Positions 18,975-25,874 of a stretch of DNA of 64,000 nucleotides are shown here, one piece after another. Numbering within the stretch: the first letter of the stretch is position 1; every line of letters begins with the position of its first letter. The DNA comes from CATQHQ01 sp965243805 (GTDB taxonomy: Bacteria > Gemmatimonadota > Gemmatimonadetes > Longimicrobiales > Gaopeijiaceae). The stretch is taken from contig OZ251577.1 of the NCBI GenBank assembly GCA_965243805.1, positions 3,348,001 through 3,412,000 on the forward strand. Direction: 5' to 3'. Made by a program: the position numbers and the translations under genes. Below the pieces are notes generated by a model that had not been told where the DNA came from, ran no database searches, and saw nothing but the letters and a program-made list of their open reading frames with translations.

Positions 18975-20552
18975 TCACATCCCCCAGACCGCGATCTCGG
19001 CACCGCTCTCGGCGGCTCGGCTGTCGCGGAACACCTTCTCGTCCCAACTGCGATCCTCGCGGCGGTCGAAGACCACGAGGTGGCCCGCCTCCGCACCGCA
19101 ACGGTCCATGTATGCTGCCGTCTGCTCCACGCCGTCGGCCACTGTGCGCTCCATCCCTCGGCGGTCGTGGCGAACCTTGCACTCGACCACGTACTGGCGC
19201 ATCCGCTCGCCTTGCGTCCAGAAGACGAGCAGGTCGGTGCGGCCGCTGCCCAGCGCGTACTCCCGCTCGATACGCCCGCCGCTGTTGACGACGCGTTGCA
19301 GGAACGCTTGCAGGAGCAGCTGCGGCCCTGCTTCCCGGAAGTCGTGGCACTCCACCCAGTACTCCGAGTTCTCGCGGTAGAACTCCTGGAAGGCGTCCAG
19401 CAGCTTGCCGAGCTGGAGGGCTCCGTCGGCGTCCACGTACCAAGTCGGATCGTGGGAGAGGTCGTCTTGGGCGAGCCAAGTCAGCTCCCGGGGCACGACT
19501 TCGGCGTAGATGGGGTTGGCCATGCGGATCGGGGGATCGCGGGCGATCAGCCCCAGGTCGCGGACGTACTCTACGTCGTGGCCGGTGTAGTGGGACCGGT
19601 CGCTGCTGGCCAGGGTCGGCTCGATCACGCGCCACACCCGGTCCTCTTTGAGCTTGTCGGTTAACTGGTCCAGGTGGGTGTCGCGTCCCAGGATCAACTG
19701 CTCTCGGGCGGCCAGCACGTCGGCCTGGGCGACGGGACGGGTGCGGTCGGCCGCCAGTGTGCCTTGGAAGCATGTTTCGTGTGCCAGCGCGTTGACGAGC
19801 CAGGGCTGGCCACGAGTCTGGTTCCAGACCGCCTCCACGGCACCCTCGGTGAACGGTTGGCCCGTCTCGGCGGTGTGCTGGCCGAGCAGCGTGCGCACTT
19901 CGTCCCGGGAGAAGTCGTCCAGACGGAACGACTCGGCTATGATGTTGAAAGGGCTACCGCCCGTCACCAACGTCTTGGCGGAGTTGGAGTAGATGCGATA
20001 GTCGCGCATGTCGTGGACCCCGCACAGAACTACGCTCTGGGGAAAGCCGTCGGGGCGCAGGTAGTAGCCCGCCCGAAGTTGCCGCAGCACGGCCAATAGC
20101 GAGTCGCCCACCAGCGAATCGATCTCGTCGATCAACAGCACGAGAGGCTTCTGGTTGTCCTCTGCCCAGCGCGACAGCGCTTCCGCGAAGGCTCCAGGGC
20201 CGTGTTCGGCGAAGATCCCGGGCCAAGTTTCGGTCAGATAGTCGTCGCCCATTCGCCTTGCCTGGCGGGCCATCTGACTCAGGATCACTTCCGTCGTCGC
20301 CCTAACGTCCTCCCGTGTTGCCCGTCCGGCCTCCACGTTGACGTAGACGCAACGGTAACTGCCCTCGGCGTTCAGCAGCGCCTGAAGCGCCAGCAGCGCG
20401 GAGGTCTTGCCCGTCTGGCAGGGCGCATGCAGCACGAAGTACTGCTTCCAGGCGACGAGCTCCCGGATCTCGGCAAGGTCGACCCGTTCGAGCGGCGGTA
20501 TGTGGTAGTGGCGCTCCGCCACAACGGGCCCGGACCTGTTGAAGCGGCGCAT
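18975..20552 (-). CDS. AAA ATPase with C-terminal PD-(D/E)xK-like domain, tandem copy B
   Basis: A 525-residue protein with an N-terminal AAA (AAA-like, AAA_35-type) ATPase and a C-terminal nuclease-like domain. Walker A reads APCQTGKTS, with Cys where copies A and C have Arg; the GKT core is kept. Walker B is LVLLIDEIDSLVGDSLLAVL. The C-terminal part has the pattern GRTDLLVFW...YVVECKV, the D...ExK arrangement of PD-(D/E)xK nucleases. The family is often paralogous within genomes and its role is unknown. It sits between copies A and C with two-base gaps, so the three are probably one transcript. Confidence 0.82.
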   Translation of the reverse strand: MRRFNRSGPVVAERHYHIPPLERVDLAEIRELVAWKQYFVLHAPCQTGKTSALLALQALLNAEGSYRCVYVNVEAGRATREDVRATTEVILSQMARQARRMGDDYLTETWPGIFAEHGPGAFAEALSRWAEDNQKPLVLLIDEIDSLVGDSLLAVLRQLRAGYYLRPDGFPQSVVLCGVHDMRDYRIYSNSAKTLVTGGSPFNIIAESFRLDDFSRDEVRTLLGQHTAETGQPFTEGAVEAVWNQTRGQPWLVNALAHETCFQGTLAADRTRPVAQADVLAAREQLILGRDTHLDQLTDKLKEDRVWRVIEPTLASSDRSHYTGHDVEYVRDLGLIARDPPIRMANPIYAEVVPRELTWLAQDDLSHDPTWYVDADGALQLGKLLDAFQEFYRENSEYWVECHDFREAGPQLLLQAFLQRVVNSGGRIEREYALGSGRTDLLVFWTQGERMRQYVVECKVRHDRRGMERTVADGVEQTAAYMDRCGAEAGHLVVFDRREDRSWDEKVFRDSRAAESGAEIAVWGM

Positions 20553-20554
20553 CG

Positions 20555-22153
20555 TCACATCCCCCAGACCACGATCTCGGTGCCGCTCTCGGCGGTACGG
20601 CTGTCTCGGAAGACCTTCTCGTCCCAACTGCGTTCCTCGCGACGGTCGAAGACCACCAAGTGGCCCGCCTCCGCCTCGCATCGGTCCATGTACGCTGCTG
20701 TCTGCTCCACGCCATCGGCCACCGTGCGCTCCAGGCCCCGGCGGTCGTGGCGAACCTTGCACTCGACCACGTACTTGCGGACGCGCTCGCCCTCCGGCCA
20801 CTCGATCAGCAGGTCGGCGCGTCGGCGGCCAAGCCCGTGTTCGCGCTCGACGCGGCCGCCGCTGTTGACGATCCGCTGCAAGAACGCCTGCAACAGCAGG
20901 TGCGGCCCCGCTTCCCGGTAGTCGAACCGCTCCACCCAGCTCTCCGAGTGCTCGCGGAAGAACTCCTGGAAGCGGGCCAGCAGCTTGTCCAGCAGCAGCG
21001 CGCCGTCGGCGTCCACGTACCACGCTGGGTCGTCCTGCAGCTTGAGCTGGGTCGGCCAGGTGAGCTGCCGGGGCACGACTTCAGCGTAGATCGGGTTGGC
21101 CAGCCGCATCGGGGGGTCGCGGGCGATCAGGCCCAGGTCCTGCACGTACTCGATGTCGTCGGCGGTGGACTCGAAGCCGTCGCCGCCGACCAGCAGGGGC
21201 TCGATCACCCGCCGCACCCGGTTTTCCTTGAGCTTGTCGGTCAGCTGATCCAGGTGCGTGTCGCGGCGCAGGATCAGCTGCTCCCGGGCGGCGAGCACAT
21301 CGGCTTCGGTGATGGGGCGGGTGCGGTCGGTAACCGGACGGGAGCGGTCCGCCGCCAGTGGGCCCCGGAAGCAGGCCTCGTATGCCAGAGCGTTGACGAG
21401 CCAGGGCTGGCCGCGGGTCTGGTTCCACACCGCTTGCATAGCGCCGTCCGTGAACAACTGGCCCGTCTCGGTGGTATGCTGGCCGAGAAGCGCGTGCACT
21501 TCGTCCCGAGTGAAGTCGCCCAGCCGGAGCGACTCGGCCTTGATGTTGAAGGCGCTGCCGCCCGTCACCATCGTCTTTGCGGAGCTGGAGTAGATGCGGT
21601 AGTCGCGCACATCGCGGACTCCGCACAGAACGACGCTCTGGGGAAAGCTCTCGGGACGGTGAGGGTAGTCGGCGCGCAACTGTCGCAATACGGCCAGCAG
21701 CGAGTCGCCCACCAGCGAGTCGATCTCGTCAATCAACAGCACCAGAGGCTTCTCGGCCGCCTCGGCCCAGCGCGACAGTGCCTCCCCAAGGGCTCCGGGG
21801 CCGTGTTCGGCGAAGATGCCGGGCCAGGCGTCGGTCAGATAGTCGTCGCCCACTCGCCTTGCTTGGCGAGCCAGCTGGCCCAGGATCACCTTCGTTGCGC
21901 GCTCCACGTCTTCGCGCATCGCTTGTCCGGCTTCCACGTTGACGTAGACGCAACGGTAGCCGCCCTCGGCGTTCAGCAGGTCCCGAAGCGCCAGCAACGC
22001 AGAGGTCTTGCCCGTCTGGCGGGGCGCGTGGAGCACGAAGTACTGCTGGTCGTCGATCAGCTCCCGGATCTCGGCAAGGTCGACTCGTTCGAGCGGCGGA
22101 ATGTGGTAGTGGCGCTCCGCTACCACGGGCCCAGACCTGTTGAAGCGGCGCAT
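20555..22153 (-). CDS. AAA ATPase with C-terminal PD-(D/E)xK-like domain, tandem copy C
   Basis: A 532-residue full-length paralogue and the first gene of the tandem set in transcription order. It has Walker A APRQTGKTS, Walker B LVLLIDEIDSLVGD, and a C-terminal domain with RADLLIEWPEGE...YVVECKV. An ATG one codon upstream (22156) is an equally good start. It differs from B mainly in the inter-motif regions (for example ADYPHRPESFPQ where A and B read AGYYLRPDGFPQ). It is preceded by a 49-bp relic of a further copy's 3' end, showing the array was once longer. Confidence 0.82.
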   Translation of the reverse strand: MRRFNRSGPVVAERHYHIPPLERVDLAEIRELIDDQQYFVLHAPRQTGKTSALLALRDLLNAEGGYRCVYVNVEAGQAMREDVERATKVILGQLARQARRVGDDYLTDAWPGIFAEHGPGALGEALSRWAEAAEKPLVLLIDEIDSLVGDSLLAVLRQLRADYPHRPESFPQSVVLCGVRDVRDYRIYSSSAKTMVTGGSAFNIKAESLRLGDFTRDEVHALLGQHTTETGQLFTDGAMQAVWNQTRGQPWLVNALAYEACFRGPLAADRSRPVTDRTRPITEADVLAAREQLILRRDTHLDQLTDKLKENRVRRVIEPLLVGGDGFESTADDIEYVQDLGLIARDPPMRLANPIYAEVVPRQLTWPTQLKLQDDPAWYVDADGALLLDKLLARFQEFFREHSESWVERFDYREAGPHLLLQAFLQRIVNSGGRVEREHGLGRRRADLLIEWPEGERVRKYVVECKVRHDRRGLERTVADGVEQTAAYMDRCEAEAGHLVVFDRREERSWDEKVFRDSRTAESGTEIVVWGM

Positions 22154-22155
22154 CA

Positions 22156-22204
22156 TCACATCCTCCAAACGGCGGTCTCGGTGCCGCTCTCGGCGGTCCG
22201 GCAC
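22156..22204 (-). pseudogene. 3' relic of a fourth ATPase copy
   Basis: Read on the minus strand this stretch encodes RTAESGTETAVWRM and a stop, matching the C-termini of copies B and C (TAESGTEIVVWGM). The stop TGA overlaps the ATG at 22156 by one base, reproducing the junction seen between the other copies. Upstream (22205-22372) there is no further homology and no recognisable gene. It shows that a copy was removed by recombination or deletion. Confidence 0.75.
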
Positions 22205-22372
22205 TCAGTCCCCCTTTGAGCTTGTCGCTACGCCGGCCCTGAGTCAACGACCGTGGCGGGTTGGCTCGGCTGCCGCCCGCCGCCATGACCAGAAGATGAT
22301 CGCCGATGTGCAGGATGGCTTCGTCGGTCTCGCCCATCCACTCGCTCCTCCAACAGCAGGTCGAAAGCGCGC

Positions 22373-22978
22373 ATGACGACAGGGATCAGGCTTGGCGGCG
22401 GCAAGCTCCGCCGGCGAGCCGCCAGAGGCGGGCAGTGCACCGGGGGACAGAGCACCACTCGCCGGCTTCACACTTGGGCGAGGACGGGAGTCGGCTTCGC
22501 GGCCGTGATCGCATGGGCCGTTGCGGCGTGCGGCGGCACGGTGGAGCCGATGCCAGCACCGCGGGCGCCGCTCGGCCCGTCGGCGGCCGTGGAGTCCTTC
22601 CTGGAAGCGGCCGCCCGCCGAGAGCTGTCGGAGATGGCCCGGTGGTTCGGGACGCCGGACGGCCCTCTCTCCGAGACCGGGGGCACGCTGGGATGCGCGC
22701 TCCGCAAGATCGGTTCTTGGGTCGGAATCGGGGAAGCGTGCCCGCGCTGGTCCGAGGTCGAGCTGCGCATGAACCTGCTGGCCGCGATCTTGGCGCCGTC
22801 GGCCTATCGGGTGCGTGCCGAGGAGCAGGTCGCCGGCGTGGAGCATCCCTCCGTCCGGGTCTTCGTGGACGTGACGGTTGGCGGCCGCGAGGCTTCGCGA
22901 GTCCCCTTCGTCGTGGTCATGGCCCGGGACGGCTCCTGGCTGGTTCAGCAGATCGAGCTGGAACGCCTGACCGGCTGA
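22373..22978 (+). CDS. putative lipoprotein with NTF2-like fold
   Basis: Up to 201 residues in frame. A hydrophobic run, GFAAVIAWAVAAC, ends in a lipobox-like VAAC at about residue 53, so the annotated ATG leaves an unusually long n-region and the real start may be an alternative codon downstream. The mature part begins with a Pro/Ala linker. It then reads VESFLEAAARRELSEMARWF and ends with VVVMARDGSWLVQQIEL, a layout typical of small NTF2/DUF4878-like lipoproteins that pair a helix with a curved sheet. No substrate or partner is evident. It converges on the mce gene with 19 bases between. Confidence 0.6.
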   Translation: MTTGIRLGGGKLRRRAARGGQCTGGQSTTRRLHTWARTGVGFAAVIAWAVAACGGTVEPMPAPRAPLGPSAAVESFLEAAARRELSEMARWFGTPDGPLSETGGTLGCALRKIGSWVGIGEACPRWSEVELRMNLLAAILAPSAYRVRAEEQVAGVEHPSVRVFVDVTVGGREASRVPFVVVMARDGSWLVQQIELERLTG

Positions 22979-22997
22979 CCTGGACTTCGTCGCCGCT

Positions 22998-23492
22998 TCA
23001 CCTGCGTCGCTTCTCCACCAGCTCCACGAGCAAACCGCCTGTGGAGCGAGGGTGCAGGAACGCGATTCGGTGTCCGCCTCGGCCAACCGTGGGTTCGGGC
23101 GACGTGAACGTCCAGCCCTCCGCCGTCAGCTTCTTCATCAGGGCTGTTACGTCGTCGGTGCGGTAGGCCACGTGGTGCAGACCCGGGCCGCGCCGGTCCA
23201 GGAACCGCGCCACCCCTGTGTCCGGGTCGAAGGGGACGATCACCTCCAGGTCGCCCACGAAGCTCACGTCCACCCCCTGCGCATCGACCCGCTCTGGAGC
23301 GGTGGCCTTGGCGCCCGTCAGCCGCTCCATCAGCGGAAGCATGTCGTCGAAGGATCGGGCTGCGACGGCCACGTGGTCGAACTTCAGTGCTTCGAGAGGC
23401 GCGACGGACCCGCCGAGGGGCGCGACGGACTTGCCCAGGGACGCTTGAAGGGACCCTTGAGAGGTCTTCGCAACCGCGCTGTCGTCGGCCAT
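22998..23492 (-). CDS. mce: methylmalonyl-CoA epimerase (VOC family)
   Basis: A 164-residue vicinal-oxygen-chelate protein. Metal-ligand positions are visible in the two paired modules: LKFDHVAVA, GPGLHHVAYRTDD and LVELVEKR. The family interconverts (2R)- and (2S)-methylmalonyl-CoA in propionyl-CoA metabolism; the block FLDRRGPGLHHVAY supports epimerase over generic glyoxalase. I choose the ATG at 23492, which has AAGGAG nine bases upstream. The frame is open back to 23570 through a 24-bp repeat array. Residues 13-33 consist of three seven-residue repeats (SVAPLG-like) encoded by a 21-bp array and absent from typical epimerases. Confidence 0.82.
   Translation of the reverse strand: MADDSAVAKTSQGSLQASLGKSVAPLGGSVAPLEALKFDHVAVAARSFDDMLPLMERLTGAKATAPERVDAQGVDVSFVGDLEVIVPFDPDTGVARFLDRRGPGLHHVAYRTDDVTALMKKLTAEGWTFTSPEPTVGRGGHRIAFLHPRSTGGLLVELVEKRRR
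23398..23460. repeat. 21-bp tandem repeat x3 inside the mce N-terminus
   Basis: Units at 23398-23418, 23419-23439 and 23440-23460; the first two are nearly identical (both begin ggcgcgacgga) and the third has diverged. The array keeps the reading frame and inserts seven-residue units ahead of the conserved LKFDHVAV start of the enzyme domain. Confidence 0.7.
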
Positions 23493-23510
23493 CTTGCTCG
23501 GCTCCTTCTG

Positions 23511-23606
23511 CTTTGGGCGCGAACGGCTTTCAGCCTCTGGGCGCGACCGGCTTCGACCTTGGGGCTTCAACGGCTTTCCGTCTCCCAGCGTGATCGGCTC
23601 GCGAAT
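23511..23606. repeat. 24-bp tandem repeat, four units, in the mce leader
   Basis: Units begin at 23511, 23535, 23559 and 23583, sharing gcgcgaccggctt or close variants. The first two are strong matches and the last two are degraded. The array lies just upstream of the chosen mce start, in the intergenic region shared with the divergent trxA gene, so it could affect either promoter. Confidence 0.6.
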
Positions 23607-23753
23607 CGGTTAGCTTTACGATACGCAATCCAACGAGTAAGCGGCGGACCGAACCTGCGAGTGCGGGCGTTCCGTCGCCGAACCAAGCCTCAATCTGCGC
23701 TTGCTAGGCGCATCGGAGTGCGCTGGCGGCAGGACGCATCGGAGGGAAGAACG

Positions 23754-24086
23754 ATGGCGGACAGCACGAACGTACTGACAGTTACCGACGACAACTTCGC
23801 TGGAGAGATCGAGGGACACGACGGCCTCGCTCTGGTGGACTTCTGGGCCGAGTGGTGCGGGCCGTGCCGGATGGTCGGCCCGGTGGTCAGCGACTTGGCG
23901 GACGAGTACGCGGGCCGGGTCCGGGTGGGCAAGCTGGACGTGGACGAGAACCAATCCACCTCGATCCGCTTCGGAGTCCGGTCGATCCCCACGATCCTCT
24001 TCTTCAAGGGGGGCGCGCAGGTGGACACGGTGGTCGGAGCGGTGCCGAAGGCCGTGTTGCAGCGGAAGATCGAAGAGCACCTCTGA
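23754..24086 (+). CDS. trxA: thioredoxin
   Basis: A 110-residue classical thioredoxin. The active site WCGPC lies at about residues 35-39 in the context VDFWAEWCGPCRM. The cis-proline loop SIPTILFFKGG and the terminal helix are present, and the length is normal. It reduces cytoplasmic disulfides and feeds electrons to reductases. A strong GGAGG lies about nine bases before the ATG. It is the first gene of a rightward set followed by rsmI, DUF4159 and DUF4175, and is divergent from mce. Confidence 0.95.
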   Translation: MADSTNVLTVTDDNFAGEIEGHDGLALVDFWAEWCGPCRMVGPVVSDLADEYAGRVRVGKLDVDENQSTSIRFGVRSIPTILFFKGGAQVDTVVGAVPKAVLQRKIEEHL

Positions 24087-24106
24087 TCCGGGAGGAGCGG
24101 GCCGGG

Positions 24107-24982
24107 TTGGAGGGCGGCCGGCTCTTCGTCGTGGCCACGCCGATCGGCAACCTCTCGGACCTGTCGTCGCGAGCGGCGGAAGTCTTGGGATCGGTCGGCC
24201 ATGTCCTGGCGGAGGACACTCGCCGAGCGCGGATCGTTCTGCGCCAGGCACGCTCGCCCGCGCGCCCCCTCTCGCTCCACGCCCACAACGAAGCGTCGCG
24301 GACCGGTCAAGCCCTGGCGTGGCTGGCGGACGGCGACGACGTGGCTTTGGTCTCCGACGCGGGCACGCCTCTCCTCTCCGATCCGGGCGAGCGGCTGGTC
24401 GGCGCTGCGGTCGCCGACGGCTTCGACGTGGTGCCGGTGCCGGGCCCGTCCGCCATCCTCGCGGCACTGGTCGCCTCGGGCCTACCTTGCGTCCCGTTCA
24501 CCTTCTTGGGGTTCTTGCCCCGCAAGGCCGGGAGACGGGAGCGGATGCTGAACCGAGTCGCGGCGGCTTCGGACACCACGGTGCTCTTCGAGTCGCCGGT
24601 GCGCTTGGTGCGCCTTTTGGACGACTTGGCGACCCGCTTTTCCGGTCGGTCGGGAGAGCGCGTGGCGGGAGCTGCCGGCGGACGACGGGTGGCGGTCTGC
24701 CGGGAGCTAACGAAGCTGCACGAGGAAGTCATTCGGGGGACGCCTTCCGAAGCTGCGGCCCACTTCCGCGAGTCGCCGCCCAAGGGGGAAGTGACGGTCG
24801 TCGTCGAAGGTCGTCGCGCCGAAGACGGGCACGCGGACCCGCAGGAGGTCCAGGCGCTGGCCGCCCGCCTGCTGGACGAAGGGTTGGCCCCGACGGCGGC
24901 GGCCAAGGAGCTGGCCAAGCGCACCGGGCTCCCTCGAGGCGACGCCTACGAGACGATCCGCCAAGCCAAGGAGAGGCCATGA
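24107..24982 (+). CDS. rsmI: 16S rRNA (cytidine-1402-2'-O)-methyltransferase
   Basis: A 291-residue SAM methyltransferase of the tetrapyrrole-methylase fold. Diagnostic motifs are VATPIGNLSDLS at the start, LAEDTRRARIVLR, LVSDAGTPLLSDPGERLV, VPVPGPSAILAALVASG, and FLGFLPRKAGRR. It methylates the ribose of C1402 in the ribosomal decoding centre. No ATG precedes the first motif; the TTG at 24107 gives MEGGRLFVVATPIGN and has AGGAG about nine bases upstream. The stop TGA overlaps the ATG of the next gene (ATGA). The C-terminal part ends in the expected helix-turn-helix-like AAKELAKRTGLPRGDAYE. Confidence 0.93.
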   Translation: MEGGRLFVVATPIGNLSDLSSRAAEVLGSVGHVLAEDTRRARIVLRQARSPARPLSLHAHNEASRTGQALAWLADGDDVALVSDAGTPLLSDPGERLVGAAVADGFDVVPVPGPSAILAALVASGLPCVPFTFLGFLPRKAGRRERMLNRVAAASDTTVLFESPVRLVRLLDDLATRFSGRSGERVAGAAGGRRVAVCRELTKLHEEVIRGTPSEAAAHFRESPPKGEVTVVVEGRRAEDGHADPQEVQALAARLLDEGLAPTAAAKELAKRTGLPRGDAYETIRQAKERP

Positions 24983-25836
24983 CCGACCGACAGTGGACCG
25001 ACGGACCATGGACCGACCGACCATGGCGCAAGTCAGAGTTCATGGCACGTTTCGCGCCATATGGCATGTTTTCCATTTCATGGCGCGATCTTCGTTTCAT
25101 GGCACAGTTCGCATCTTATGGCACAACTTGGAGATCCTGGCACGGTTCGCGTTTTCTGCCATTCGCGCTGGGCCTCGTTGCCCTCCTTCCTGCCGTCCCG
25201 CCGCCTGCTGCCGCCGCCCAGGCCGATGGTCCCGTGGCCATCGCCCGCCTTCGGTACGACGGTGGTGGAGACTGGTATGCGAATCCGTCGTCGCTGCCCA
25301 ACTTGCTGGCGGCGGTGCGGGAGCGGACGGGCATTCCCACGGCGGAGCGGGACGTACCGGTCGGTCCCGGCGACCCGGCGCTCCGCGACTACCCGTTCCT
25401 CTACATGACCGGTCACGGCAACGTCCGCTTCTCTCCCGACGAGAGGCTCGCACTGCGGCGCCACCTGCTGGGCGGAGGCTTCCTTCACGCCGACGACAAC
25501 TACGGCATGGACGAGTCGTTCCGCCTGGAGATCTCCCGGGTGTTCCCCGACAAGGAGCTGGTGGAGCTTCCGCCGGACCATCCGGTGTTCAGGACGCCGT
25601 ACCCATTCCCGGACGGACTGCCGAAGGTGCACGAGCACGATGGCGCCGCTCCCCAGGCGTTCGGCATCTTTCACCAAGGCAGGCTCGTCGTGATCTACAC
25701 CTACGAAACGGACCTGGGCGACGGATGGGAGGACCCGGACGTGCACAAGGACCCGGAGGAGACCAGGGAGGCGGCGTTGCGGATGGGCGTGAACATCTTC
25801 GTCTTCGCCATGGCGCAGGCGGCGTGGTCGTCGTGA
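24979..25836 (+). CDS. DUF4159 secreted protein with repeat-encoded N-terminal extension
   Basis: The conserved part is a DUF4159 domain: VAIARLRYDGGGDWYANPSS, YPFLYMTGHGNVRF, LLGGGFLHADDNYGMDESF and the end GVNIFVFAMAQ. Such proteins are exported; residues about 58-80 (FLPFALGLVALLPAVPPP) are a signal-peptide core ending near AAAQA. From the ATG at 24979, which overlaps the rsmI stop, the protein is 285 residues. Its first 55 residues are encoded by two tandem arrays (15 bp x3, then 19 bp x7) and look like non-native sequence. In-frame ATGs inside the 19-bp array (25042 and 25099) are alternative starts giving a more normal signal peptide. DUF4175 follows. Confidence 0.8.
   Translation: MTDRQWTDGPWTDRPWRKSEFMARFAPYGMFSISWRDLRFMAQFASYGTTWRSWHGSRFLPFALGLVALLPAVPPPAAAAQADGPVAIARLRYDGGGDWYANPSSLPNLLAAVRERTGIPTAERDVPVGPGDPALRDYPFLYMTGHGNVRFSPDERLALRRHLLGGGFLHADDNYGMDESFRLEISRVFPDKELVELPPDHPVFRTPYPFPDGLPKVHEHDGAAPQAFGIFHQGRLVVIYTYETDLGDGWEDPDVHKDPEETREAALRMGVNIFVFAMAQAAWSS
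24981..25025. repeat. 15-bp tandem repeat x3 at the DUF4159 gene start
   Basis: Three units of 15 bp (second unit gaccgacggaccatg) running from the rsmI/DUF4159 overlap to the beginning of the 19-bp array. In the DUF4159 frame they encode the five-residue units TDRQW, TDGPW and TDRPW. Confidence 0.75.
25023..25155. repeat. 19-bp periodic array of ATGGC motifs, seven units
   Basis: ATGGC (or TGGC in the last unit) recurs at exact 19-bp spacing at 25023, 25042, 25061, 25080, 25099, 25118 and 25137, with a weak eighth near 25156. Units two to seven mostly continue as ATGGCAC or ATGGCGC followed by a T-rich stretch (for example atggcacgtttcgcgccat). Since 19 is not a multiple of three, successive ATGs fall in all three frames; 25042 and 25099 are in the DUF4159 frame. 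Confidence 0.85.
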
Positions 25837-25874
25837 AAGCGCGGTCGTCGTGAGAGCGTCGTCGTCGTGAAGGG
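25824..25874. repeat. 17-bp tandem repeat x3 spanning the DUF4159/DUF4175 junction
   Basis: Units gtggtcgtcgtgaaagc (25824), gcggtcgtcgtgagagc (25841) and gtcgtcgtcgtgaaggg (25858). Each contains GTGA, an overlapping start/stop. The first supplies the DUF4159 stop (25834-25836) and the third supplies the DUF4175 GTG start (25867), so the array separates what was probably a four-base gene overlap. Confidence 0.8.

Noticed and set aside
22205..22372. Minus-strand frame with ETDEAILHIGDHLLVMAAGG as a possible small gene
   Set aside because: It runs directly into the ATPase relic in the wrong frame, with no credible start context or recognised family.
25023..25155. TGGCAC motifs as sigma-54 promoters
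   Set aside because: The downstream TTGCA element at the required spacing is absent in every unit.
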